Source of the DNA: JAGTVG01 sp965365275
Lineage (GTDB): Bacteria; Bacteroidota; Bacteroidia; Cytophagales; Cyclobacteriaceae
DNA: 64,000 bases
Direction: 5' to 3'
Assembly (NCBI GenBank): GCA_965365275.1
Contig: CBDUBA010000004.1
Location: forward strand, 47,153 to 111,152
Translations under genes and position numbers: made by a program
Notes under the pieces: model-generated
Databases searched by the model: none
What the model saw: the letters and a program-made list of their open reading frames with translations, nothing else
What the model was told of the DNA's origin: nothing
Part shown: positions 50,616 to 59,148 of the stretch, in pieces
How positions within the stretch are numbered: position 1 is the stretch's first letter
How the letters are laid out: every line of letters begins with the position of its first letter

Positions 50616-51920
50616 TTATCCTCCAAAGTCATCAAACCGGATATTTTCAGGGGGAACACCCAGATTATCCAGCATTTTCAACACAGCTGCATTCATTAAC
50701 GGGGGACCACACAGATAGAATTCAATTTCATCCGGATCGGGATGATCTTTCAGGTAATTATCATACAATACCTGATGAATGAATCCCGTATAGCCATCCC
50801 CCTCTTTATCGTCAAGGTTTTTATTTATCTTCCAGTTATCTTCAGGGAGTGGTTCAGAAAGGCCAACGTAGAATTTGAAATTAGGAAATTCCTTTTCAAT
50901 TTTTCTGAATTCATCTACATAAAACAATTCTCTTTTTGATCTACCTCCATACCAGTAGCTAACTTTCCTGTTTGATTTTTCTGTATGAAACAGGTGGAAT
51001 ATGTGAGATCGCAATGGTGCCATTCCTGCACCTCCACCAATATATATCATCTCCTTATTAGTCGGATTGATAAAGAACTCTCCATAAGGACCTGAAATCG
51101 TGACCTTGTCACCTGGTTTTCTTGAGAATACGTAGGAGGAGCAAATTCCTGGATTAACATCCATCCATTTACCCGCTGACCTGTCCCATGGAGGCGTAGC
51201 TACCCTGATATTAAGCATAATGATGTTCCCTTCAGCCGGGTGGTTAGCCATTGAATAGGCTCTGAAAATGGGCTCGTCATTTTTCATTTTCAAATCCCAC
51301 ATCTGGAATTTATCCCAATCACTTTTATAGACATCTTTTGCATGACCAAGACTTGGATGCGGCGTTATATCAATAGTTTTATAGTCAACCTCAATTTCAG
51401 GAACATCAATTTGAATATATCCGCCGGATTCGAAATCTAATGTTTCACCCTCAGGCAGTTTTACGACAAATTCTTTGATAAAAGTTGAGACATTATAATT
51501 TGAAACCACTTCACATTCCCATTTCTTAATTCCAAATATCTCTTCTGGAATCCTGATATGCATATCCTCCTTTACCTTGACCTGGCAGGATAACCTGACC
51601 TTTTCCTGTTGTTCCTTTCTGGTGAGGTGTCCTACTTCTGTTGGAAGAACTTCCCCGCCACCATCTTCAACAACGCATTTACACATGGCACAGGTACCAC
51701 CCCCACCACATGCAGATGGAAGGAAGATTTTCTGGGCAGATAAAGTAGATAATAATGTGGACCCTCCTGATGCTATTAAGGCTTCATCGTCCTTCCCGTT
51801 TATGACAATCTTCACGTCTCCCGTTTGTACAAGTTTGGATTGTGCAAAAAGCAGGATTAATACCAGCAGGATAATAACTATTGAAAAAGCGACAATTGAT
51901 GAAAATATTACCGGACCCAT
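50616..51920 (-). CDS. nqrF: Na+-translocating NADH:quinone reductase subunit F
   Basis: A 434-residue subunit that takes electrons from NADH into Na+-NQR. Residues 3-28 form the N-terminal membrane helix. A ferredoxin-like 2Fe-2S domain follows with Cys71, Cys77, Cys80 and Cys112 (ACGGGGTCAMCKC...SC). The FAD domain carries RAYSMANHP, and the NADH domain has IYIGGGAGMAPLRSHIF and LCGPPLMNAA. It ends in the family-typical FDDFGG. Length and motifs match NqrF. No other nqr subunit is adjacent: accD lies upstream and an arginase-like gene downstream beyond a terminator, so nqrA-E must be elsewhere if the complex is complete. Confidence 0.96.
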   Translation of the reverse strand: MGPVIFSSIVAFSIVIILLVLILLFAQSKLVQTGDVKIVINGKDDEALIASGGSTLLSTLSAQKIFLPSACGGGGTCAMCKCVVEDGGGEVLPTEVGHLTRKEQQEKVRLSCQVKVKEDMHIRIPEEIFGIKKWECEVVSNYNVSTFIKEFVVKLPEGETLDFESGGYIQIDVPEIEVDYKTIDITPHPSLGHAKDVYKSDWDKFQMWDLKMKNDEPIFRAYSMANHPAEGNIIMLNIRVATPPWDRSAGKWMDVNPGICSSYVFSRKPGDKVTISGPYGEFFINPTNKEMIYIGGGAGMAPLRSHIFHLFHTEKSNRKVSYWYGGRSKRELFYVDEFRKIEKEFPNFKFYVGLSEPLPEDNWKINKNLDDKEGDGYTGFIHQVLYDNYLKDHPDPDEIEFYLCGPPLMNAAVLKMLDNLGVPPENIRFDDFGG

Positions 51921-51953
51921 TATAAATTATGTTTTCTTTCGTTCAAAGATGTG

Positions 51954-51961
51954 CAAATATA
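51954..51961 (-). promoter_or_regulatory. Candidate -7 element for nqrF
   Basis: On the minus strand TATATTTG matches TAnnTTTG 33 bases upstream of the nqrF ATG. The -33 side is not clear. It supports separate transcription of nqrF. Confidence 0.45.
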
Positions 51962-52051
51962 TCTATATTAATTTAAAGGAATTAGTCTGATTTTAAAAAT
52001 ATTATCCTGGAGTATCACACTTAAAAAACATCCGTTAGAGAATAGCAGTGA

Positions 52052-52897
52052 TCATTTTTCAAGCAACATGCTCAGTAGTGTGGTTAATGTATTCTTCAGC
52101 TTCCGCCTGTCCACAATAAAATCCAGAAATCCGTTTTCAAGTAAGAACTCAGAGGTTTGAAATCCTTTTGGAAGGTCCTTGCCCATAAATTCCCGGATTA
52201 CGCGAGGTCCTGCAAATCCAATTAAGGCTCCTGGTTCAGCAATATTGAAATCCCCAAGCATGGCATAGGAAGCTGTAACACCTCCTGTTGTAGGATCAGT
52301 CATTAAAGAAATAAAGGGCACTTTGGCTTCAGATAGCAAAGCTAGTTTAGCTGATGTCTTTCCCATTTGCATCAGTGAATATCCTGCCTCCATCATTCGG
52401 GCTCCTCCCGATTTGGAAATGATTATCAAAGGGTATTTCTTCTTTAAAGCAAAGTCAATGGCCCTGGCGATTTTTTCACCTACAACTGAACCCATGGATC
52501 CGCCGATAAAGGAAAAATCCATACATGCAATTACAATGTTGATCCCATTCATCTTACCATAGGCAGTTCTTACGGCATCGTTGAGATGTGTTTTCTTCAT
52601 CGAAGCTTTTAGCCGGCCAATATAGGGTTTGGAATCCACAAACTTCAATGGATCGCTTGATACCATTTTGGTATCCAATTCTGTAAATTTATTTTTATCA
52701 AAGAGTAGTTCAAAATACTCTTTTGATCCAATTCTGACATGATATCCATCATCCGGACTCACATAGGCATTGTTCTTCAATTCTCTTGTGTGAATTATCT
52801 TACCACTGGGAAGTTTATACCAAAGGCCATCAGGGACGTCTTTTTTATCTTTGGTTGGGGTTTGGATGCCTTTCGCTTTTCTAAGAAACCAGGTCAT
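52052..52897 (-). CDS. accD: Acetyl-CoA carboxylase carboxyltransferase beta, no zinc ribbon
   Basis: A 281-residue subunit that, with AccA, transfers carboxyl from biotin to acetyl-CoA to give malonyl-CoA. The carboxyltransferase core is intact: FSFIGGSMGSVVGEKIARAID, KSGGARMMEAGYSLMQMGKTSA and TDPTTGGVTASYAMLGD, followed by AEPGALIGFAGPRVI. The N-terminal zinc ribbon, normally WxKCxxC...CPxC, reads WYKLPSGK and YVSPDDGYHVRI here. The cysteine positions are Leu29, Gly32, Ser47 and Asp50. The ribbon outline is kept but cannot bind zinc with cysteines. I think some Cytophagia-like AccD proteins share this. Confidence 0.95.
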   Translation of the reverse strand: MTWFLRKAKGIQTPTKDKKDVPDGLWYKLPSGKIIHTRELKNNAYVSPDDGYHVRIGSKEYFELLFDKNKFTELDTKMVSSDPLKFVDSKPYIGRLKASMKKTHLNDAVRTAYGKMNGINIVIACMDFSFIGGSMGSVVGEKIARAIDFALKKKYPLIIISKSGGARMMEAGYSLMQMGKTSAKLALLSEAKVPFISLMTDPTTGGVTASYAMLGDFNIAEPGALIGFAGPRVIREFMGKDLPKGFQTSEFLLENGFLDFIVDRRKLKNTLTTLLSMLLEK

Positions 52898-52976
52898 ATG
52901 TTATTTCTAGTTAGGATGGTAAATTTAGAAATTTATTCCAAATCAAAAAATGTTTATTACTAGTATGGTGTTTTTT

Positions 52977-53198
52977 TTAATTAACCTCCTCATAATCAAT
53001 ATATTCACCACCTTTAATATTGCCGGATCTATTACGTTTCTTATCTTCTGGAACATAATCGATATCCAGATTGCTGTTCCTGGCCTTTTTTCTTTGTGAC
53101 CTCTTGTCTTCTATATCATTTCTAGGTTTAAATGGAAGTATCAACACATAATAAATGGCCAGGAAGATCATGAAAATGATAAACAGAAATTTCAGCAT
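52977..53198 (-). CDS. DUF4834-type small membrane protein
   Basis: A 73-residue protein with one N-terminal transmembrane helix (about 2-24, KFLFIIFMIFLAIYYVLIL), then a basic linker and the conserved tail LDIDYVPEDKKRN...GGEYIDYEEV. This tail matches the small Bacteroidota DUF4834 family (IDYVPxDK and GGEYxDFEEV). The function is unknown. It lies 11 bp downstream of carB on the same strand and is probably its transcript partner. Confidence 0.75.
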   Translation of the reverse strand: MLKFLFIIFMIFLAIYYVLILPFKPRNDIEDKRSQRKKARNSNLDIDYVPEDKKRNRSGNIKGGEYIDYEEVN

Positions 53199-53209
53199 AA
53201 TTCAGATAA

Positions 53210-56056
53210 TTATCTACTCAGATACAGATTTCTATAGGAATATACTTCCATGAAGTAATCATCCATCAGGTCATCAATGAAATATATGGATTCGCCCGTT
53301 GATTTCATTTCTGGTCCCAGTTCTTTATTGACATTGGGGAACTTATCGAAGGAAAACACAGGTTCTTTAATTGCATACCCTTTTTTAACCGGTTTGAAAT
53401 CAAAGTCGCTTAATTTAGCATCCCCCAGCATAATCCTCGTGGCATAATTCACATAATTTTCCTGATAAGCCTTACATATAAATGGTACGGTACGCGAGGC
53501 CCTCGGGTTGGCTTCGATAATATATACGATGTCATCTTTAATGGCAAATTGTATATTTATCAGGCCAACTGTCTTTAATGCCAGTGCAATTTTTCTGGTA
53601 TGAGCTTCGATCTGCTGCATTACAAAATCGCCAAGATTATATGGAGGTAAAACGGCATATGAATCTCCTGAATGAATACCAGCAGGCTCAATATGTTGCA
53701 TAATGCCAATTATATATACATCTTCACCATCTGAGATGGCATCAGCCTCAGCTTCGATGGCACCATCGAGGAAATGATCCAGCAGAACCTTGTTCTTTTT
53801 AAAATCTTTAAATAGGTCTACCACATGGGATTCTAGTTCCTGATCATTTATAACGATTTTCATGCTTTGACCGCCAAGCACATAGGATGGTCTGACGAGC
53901 AGGGGAAATCCAAGCTCTTTTGATAGCTCGAGTGCCTGGTCAGCATCTTCAATAACACCAAATTTTGGATATGGAATATTATTATCTTTCAGCAGCCTTG
54001 AAAAACTACCTCTGTCTTCCGCAAGATCGAGGGCTTCAAAGCTTGTACCTAAGATCTTAATACCATACCGGTTTAGTTTCTCCGCCAGTTTCAAAGCAGT
54101 CTGTCCGCCAAGCTGGACAATAACTCCGATCGGCTTTTCATGCTGGATGATATCATATATGTGTTCCCAGAACACTGGTTCAAAATACAGCTTATCTGCT
54201 ACATCAAAATCGGTAGATACTGTTTCAGGATTACAGTTAATCATGATGGTTTCATAACCAGCTTCACTGGCTCCCAATACTCCATGGACGCAACAGTAAT
54301 CAAATTCTATCCCCTGGCCGATCCTGTTCGGGCCGGAACCAAGGATTACTACTTTTTCCCTGTCAGAGCTAACCGATTCGTTTTCCACATCGAAGGTAGA
54401 ATAATAATAGGGTGTCTGAGCCTGGAATTCTGCAGCACACGTATCCACCAGCTTGAATACTCTTTTTATTCCCAGGTCGGTTCTTCTTTTATGTACCTGA
54501 CTTTCGAGGCATCTAAGAAGATGAGCGATCTGCCTGTCGGCATAACCTTTTTCCTTAGCTGTTCGCAACAGGTCTTCGGGAATAGTATCCACAGTAAACT
54601 GTTCGATCTCAGTTTCCAGATGAACCAGTTCATTGATCTGATTCAAGAACCATTTATCAATCTTAGTCAGCTGTTCAATGGTCTTAAAGGGGATGCCCAG
54701 CTTAAAAGCATCATATATATGAAATAGCCTGTTCCAGCTAGGATTTGCAAGACTTTTCAGGATCGCATCCTGGTTCTTTAATTCCCTGCCATCAGCCCCA
54801 AGTCCGTTTCTCTTTATTTCTAAGGACTGACAAGCCTTTTGAAGGGCCTCCTGGAAGTTTCTTCCAATGCCCATAGCTTCTCCAACAGATTTCATTTGAA
54901 GACCCAGGCGTCTATCTGAACCACGGAACTTGTCAAAATTCCATCTTGGAACTTTCACAATAACATAATCCAGAGTAGGTTCAAAAAATGCGGATGTGGT
55001 TTTCGTGATCTGATTTTTCAGTTCGTCCAGATTATAACCAATAGCCAGCTTGGCAGCTATTTTGGCTATAGGATAACCAGTTGCCTTGGAAGCCAAGGCT
55101 GAAGATCTCGAAACTCTTGGGTTTATCTCAATTCCAATGATGTGGTCTGTTTCAGGATTGACTGCAAATTGCACATTACATCCACCGGCAAATTCTCCAA
55201 TACCATTCATCATGCGGATGGCGAGGTCTCTCATTTCCTGATATACTGTGTCTGGGAGTGTCATAGCAGGGGCCACGGTAATCGAATCCCCGGTATGAAT
55301 TCCCATCGGATCAAAATTCTCAATGGAACATATAATAATAACATTCCCAAGATTATCCCTGAGCAATTCCAATTCGTATTCCTTCCAGCCCAGTATACTT
55401 TGTTCAATCAGAACTTCGTGAATGGGGGAAGTATGCAATCCCTTGGTAAGGGCCTTTTCGAATTCATCAGGACCATCCACAAATCCACCTCCAGCACCTC
55501 CCAGGGTAAAAGAAGGTCTGATTACTAATGGAAACCCTATGTCCTGTGCGATTTCCTTTCCCTGTAAAAAGGAAGTCGCGGTTTTACCTTTACATACACT
55601 CACGTTCAGTTCTTTCATTCTGAGCCTGAACTTCTCCCTGTCCTCGGTGGTCTCGATTGCGTTAATATCAACGCCAATTACCTTAACTCCGAAGTTTTCC
55701 CATATACCAGCCTTATCACAGTCGATAGCAAGGTTTAATGCAGTCTGCCCTCCCATAGTTGGCAGAACAGCATCAATTTTATGCTTCTTCAGGATTTCTA
55801 CTATCGATTTCTTATTAAGGGGTTTAAGATATATGTTGTCTGCGGTGACATTATCTGTCATAATAGTGGCCGGATTCGAATTGATCAGTGTCACTTCAAT
55901 ACCTTCTTCTCTCAGGGATCTTGAAGCCTGGGATCCTGAATAATCAAACTCACAGGCCTGCCCAATTATGATCGGGCCACTTCCGATTATTAATACTGAT
56001 TTTATACTAGTGTCTTTCGGCATATGGGATGGATGAATTAATTTATCAAAGATCAA
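53210..56056 (-). CDS. carB: Carbamoyl-phosphate synthase large subunit, no MGS domain
   Basis: A 948-residue enzyme that makes carbamoyl phosphate for pyrimidine and arginine synthesis. It has two ATP-grasp halves (first about 1-400, GSGPIIIGQACEFDYSGSQA; second about 555-935, GSGPNRIGQGIEFDYCCVH) with an oligomerisation domain between. Each half carries the conserved INPRxSRSSALASKATGYP / EANPRASRTVPF motif. The protein ends shortly after GPEMKSTGESIYFIDDLMDDYF. E. coli CarB is about 1070 residues and ends in a methylglyoxal-synthase-like domain that binds UMP and ornithine; that domain is missing. This shortened form is, as I recall, common in Bacteroidota. Confidence 0.97.
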   Translation of the reverse strand: MIFDKLIHPSHMPKDTSIKSVLIIGSGPIIIGQACEFDYSGSQASRSLREEGIEVTLINSNPATIMTDNVTADNIYLKPLNKKSIVEILKKHKIDAVLPTMGGQTALNLAIDCDKAGIWENFGVKVIGVDINAIETTEDREKFRLRMKELNVSVCKGKTATSFLQGKEIAQDIGFPLVIRPSFTLGGAGGGFVDGPDEFEKALTKGLHTSPIHEVLIEQSILGWKEYELELLRDNLGNVIIICSIENFDPMGIHTGDSITVAPAMTLPDTVYQEMRDLAIRMMNGIGEFAGGCNVQFAVNPETDHIIGIEINPRVSRSSALASKATGYPIAKIAAKLAIGYNLDELKNQITKTTSAFFEPTLDYVIVKVPRWNFDKFRGSDRRLGLQMKSVGEAMGIGRNFQEALQKACQSLEIKRNGLGADGRELKNQDAILKSLANPSWNRLFHIYDAFKLGIPFKTIEQLTKIDKWFLNQINELVHLETEIEQFTVDTIPEDLLRTAKEKGYADRQIAHLLRCLESQVHKRRTDLGIKRVFKLVDTCAAEFQAQTPYYYSTFDVENESVSSDREKVVILGSGPNRIGQGIEFDYCCVHGVLGASEAGYETIMINCNPETVSTDFDVADKLYFEPVFWEHIYDIIQHEKPIGVIVQLGGQTALKLAEKLNRYGIKILGTSFEALDLAEDRGSFSRLLKDNNIPYPKFGVIEDADQALELSKELGFPLLVRPSYVLGGQSMKIVINDQELESHVVDLFKDFKKNKVLLDHFLDGAIEAEADAISDGEDVYIIGIMQHIEPAGIHSGDSYAVLPPYNLGDFVMQQIEAHTRKIALALKTVGLINIQFAIKDDIVYIIEANPRASRTVPFICKAYQENYVNYATRIMLGDAKLSDFDFKPVKKGYAIKEPVFSFDKFPNVNKELGPEMKSTGESIYFIDDLMDDYFMEVYSYRNLYLSR

Positions 56057-56063
56057 ATTGACG

Positions 56064-56071
56064 CAAAAATA
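56064..56071 (-). promoter_or_regulatory. Candidate -7 element for carB
   Basis: On the minus strand TATTTTTG matches TAnnTTTG seven bases before the carB ATG at 56056, so the leader would be very short. No clear -33 was seen; the match could be by chance. Confidence 0.3.
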
Positions 56072-56195
56072 TACCTATTTAATTTAAATTAAAATCTGTT
56101 TTGGAAACTAAAGAAAATTTTATTTGATCTAATCCCGAATTTTTCACTTCATATCCAAACTGAACTGTTTTTTCAGGCTGTTCGTATTCCTTTGA

Positions 56196-57596
56196 TCAGA
56201 CATGAATGGCCCTGTCTTCAGTAGCTGCAAGGCAGGCCTCTTTGATAGCTTCGGTAAAAGTCGGATGAGCATGAGACATTCTGGCTATATCTTCAGCAGA
56301 TGCCCTGTATTCCATGGCCACCACACCTTCTGCAATCATGTCGGCTGCCCGTGGACCAATGATGTGCATTCCCAGTATCTCATCAGTCTCTTTATCTGCG
56401 AGCACTTTTACTAATCCATCTGTATCCATGCTTGCCCTGGCTCTTCCGGAAGCTTTGAATGGAAAGGATCCTGATTTGTAAGGCCTTCCATTTTCTTTTA
56501 ATTGCTCTTCTGTATAGCCGACACTTGCCACTTCAGGCCATGTATATACAACACCCGGTATTAATAAATAATTGATGTGCGGTTTCTGGCCTGCTAATAG
56601 CTCCGCTACATAAATGCCTTCTTCCTCTGCTTTGTGTGCCAGCATTGGTCCGTGTATCACATCCCCGATAGCGTATATGTTCTCCACTTTCGTTTGTAAT
56701 TGATCGTTTACCTCTATCCGTCCTGATTTGTCCGGTGAAAGCCCTATTTTTTCCAGTCCAAGATTTTCAGTGTATGGACTTCTGCCAATAGATACCAGGC
56801 AATAGTCTCCTTTGATCTCTATTTTTTCTTTTTTTTGATTTTCGGCTTTTACCGTTACCTGCCTGGTGGTTGAGGAAACTTCAAACACTTTATGCTTCAG
56901 ATAAAATTCGAATCCCAGTTTTTTAAGCGATTTTTGTAATTCCTTGCCCATGGTCTTATCCATAGTCGGTATGATGCTGTCCAGGAATTCAATAACCGAA
57001 ATTTTAGCGCCCAGCCTGGCATAAACCGATCCAAGTTCAACACCAATAACGCCACCACCTATAATTATCATATGTTTTGGAACCTGTTTAAGGTTGAGTG
57101 CTTCTGTACTGGTTATAATTCTTTTTTTATCGATCTTGATAAATGGTAATGAAGCGGGTTTAGAGCCGGTGGCTATAATGACTTTATCTGTTGAAATGGT
57201 TTCCTGTTCTCCCTTAGAATCTGTTATTCTAATATTATTCCTGTCAGCAAAACTACCCAGCCCATGGTAAACATCTATTTTGTTTTTTCTCATCAGAAAA
57301 GATACACCGTCAGTGGTTTGCCCGACTACTTCATCCTTTCTTTTTATCATTTGCGAAAGGTTAACTTTTAAATCTGACAATTCAATGCCATGTGTTTTAA
57401 AATCACTTCTGGCTGTGTGATAATGTTCAGAAGAATCAAGTAAAGCTTTTGAAGGTATGCAACCGACATTAAGACAGGTACCACCAAGTGTTCCATATTT
57501 TTCTACTATAGCTGTTTTCATACCTAATTGTGCACAGCGAATGGCAGCCACATAACCGCCGGGACCGGAGCCGATAATAGTCACATCGTATTTCAT
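56196..57596 (-). CDS. lpd: Dihydrolipoyl dehydrogenase (E3)
   Basis: A 466-residue FAD enzyme that reoxidises dihydrolipoyl groups of the 2-oxo-acid dehydrogenase complexes with NAD+. The FAD motif IIGSGPGGYVAAIRCAQLG is at 7-25. The redox disulfide is Cys41 and Cys46 (GGTCLNVGCIPSKALL), and the NAD motif is IIGGGVIGVELGSVYARLG near 176. The C-terminal dimer motif AHAHPTFTEAIKEAC includes the catalytic histidine and glutamate. It is the third gene after odhA and odhB (15-bp gap) and so belongs to that operon. Confidence 0.97.
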   Translation of the reverse strand: MKYDVTIIGSGPGGYVAAIRCAQLGMKTAIVEKYGTLGGTCLNVGCIPSKALLDSSEHYHTARSDFKTHGIELSDLKVNLSQMIKRKDEVVGQTTDGVSFLMRKNKIDVYHGLGSFADRNNIRITDSKGEQETISTDKVIIATGSKPASLPFIKIDKKRIITSTEALNLKQVPKHMIIIGGGVIGVELGSVYARLGAKISVIEFLDSIIPTMDKTMGKELQKSLKKLGFEFYLKHKVFEVSSTTRQVTVKAENQKKEKIEIKGDYCLVSIGRSPYTENLGLEKIGLSPDKSGRIEVNDQLQTKVENIYAIGDVIHGPMLAHKAEEEGIYVAELLAGQKPHINYLLIPGVVYTWPEVASVGYTEEQLKENGRPYKSGSFPFKASGRARASMDTDGLVKVLADKETDEILGMHIIGPRAADMIAEGVVAMEYRASAEDIARMSHAHPTFTEAIKEACLAATEDRAIHV

Positions 57597-57611
57597 AAGT
57601 ATAATACTTTT

Positions 57612-59141
57612 CTAGATTTCCAATAAAAGTCTTGAAGGATCTTCCAGTAATTCCTTAACTCGGACAAGAAAACTGACAGATTCTCTTCCATCAATTATCC
57701 TGTGGTCATAGGAGAGAGCAACATACATGACCGGTCGGATGACAACCTCTCCATTTTCTGCTACTGGCCTTTCAACAATGTTGTGCATACCCAATATGGC
57801 AGATTGTGGTGCGTTTATTATTGGTGTTGACAGCATAGATCCAAATACTCCCCCATTGGTAATAGTAAATGTTCCTCCTGTCATTTCTTCCATGCTGAGC
57901 TTGTTTTCCCTGGCTTTCGTAGCAAGATTCAGAACTTCTCTTTCAATTTCTACAAAATTTAAGGATTCCGCATTGCGGATAACAGGCACTACAAGGCCTT
58001 TGGGTGCAGAAACGGCTATTGATATATCACAATAGTTATAGTGTATTACTTCATCTCCATCAATTTTGGCGTTTACCGATGGCCATTCCTGAAGCGCAAT
58101 ACAGCAGGCTTTGGTAAAGAAGGACATAAATCCAAGGTTGACGTCATATTTTTCCTTAAATGATTCTTTATACTTTTTCCTCAGATTCATTATCGCAGTC
58201 ATATTCACCTCATTGAAGGTAGTCAGCATGGCCGTTTCATTCTTCACTGCCACCAGTCTCCTGGAAACTGTTTTACGGAGTTGAGAGAGTTTTTTTCTGG
58301 TCTCCTTCCGGGTTTCTCCATGAGTTGAAACTCCTGAGGCTGACTCTGTCGGTCGGGATGGAGTCACTTGATCAATTTCTTTTTGTGCAGATTTAACGGC
58401 GTCTTCTTTAAGTATCCTACCTCCGGGACCAGTACCTTTTATGTCTTGAGCGGCTATTCCCTTTTCGGCCATAATCTTGGCAGCTGCCGGTGATGGGTGT
58501 CCTTCACTATATTCTTTACCCTTTCCTTCAGAACTATCAACTCTTTTGTCGGGAACTTTTTCATCCTTTTTCTTTTCAGAAGGGGGCCCGGATAATTCTT
58601 CAATTGTGCATATCAATCCTCCGATCTCAAGGGTAGTACCTTCCTTTACTTTTTGATGAAGGATCCCTCTTGCTTCAGCTGTTAATTCGAATGTTGCTTT
58701 TTCAGATTCAATTTCTGCAATAACCTCATCCAGTTCCACCATATCCCCGTCATTCTTCATCCATGCTGATATAGTAACTTCAGTAATTGATTCACCTACC
58801 GTGGGCACTTTCATATCGATAATCTTCCCGGTTTTCTCGGAACCGGATGGGCCCTGCGCAACCACTTCCTGATCATCTTTCGTTGATTTTTCATCCTCAC
58901 CAACTTCGGAAGGTTCAATTTCACAGATTACCTCACCTATTTTCATTGTCGCCCCTTCCTCAGCTTTTATTTTTAGTATACCTGATACCTCAGCATTAAG
59001 CTCGAAAGTAGCTTTTTCGGATTCCATCTCACAGATCACTTCATCCATTTCAACAAAATCTCCATCTGATTTCATCCATTGTGCTATAGTGACTTCAGTG
59101 ATTGATTCACCTACTACCGGTACTTTTATTTCAGTAGACAT
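57612..59141 (-). CDS. odhB: 2-oxoglutarate dehydrogenase E2 with two lipoyl domains
   Basis: A 509-residue dihydrolipoyl succinyltransferase. Two lipoyl domains are present (about 1-78, Lys43; about 107-184, Lys148), both with the tip ESEKATFEL. They are nearly identical over 40 residues, which suggests a recent internal duplication. A peripheral subunit-binding domain covers about 215-250 (HPSPAAAKIMAEKG...GTGPGGRILKEDAV). The acyltransferase domain covers about 280-509 and has the active-site SYDHRIIDGRE motif with His and Asp. The neighbour odhA makes an oxoglutarate role likely; most proteobacterial E2o have one lipoyl domain. Confidence 0.93.
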   Translation of the reverse strand: MSTEIKVPVVGESITEVTIAQWMKSDGDFVEMDEVICEMESEKATFELNAEVSGILKIKAEEGATMKIGEVICEIEPSEVGEDEKSTKDDQEVVAQGPSGSEKTGKIIDMKVPTVGESITEVTISAWMKNDGDMVELDEVIAEIESEKATFELTAEARGILHQKVKEGTTLEIGGLICTIEELSGPPSEKKKDEKVPDKRVDSSEGKGKEYSEGHPSPAAAKIMAEKGIAAQDIKGTGPGGRILKEDAVKSAQKEIDQVTPSRPTESASGVSTHGETRKETRKKLSQLRKTVSRRLVAVKNETAMLTTFNEVNMTAIMNLRKKYKESFKEKYDVNLGFMSFFTKACCIALQEWPSVNAKIDGDEVIHYNYCDISIAVSAPKGLVVPVIRNAESLNFVEIEREVLNLATKARENKLSMEEMTGGTFTITNGGVFGSMLSTPIINAPQSAILGMHNIVERPVAENGEVVIRPVMYVALSYDHRIIDGRESVSFLVRVKELLEDPSRLLLEI

Positions 59142-59148
59142 TATACTA

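Noticed and set aside
54140..54727. A 195-codon frame antisense to carB
   Set aside because: CarB is clearly the real gene here; the antisense product is rich in Phe/Ile/Ser with no domain.
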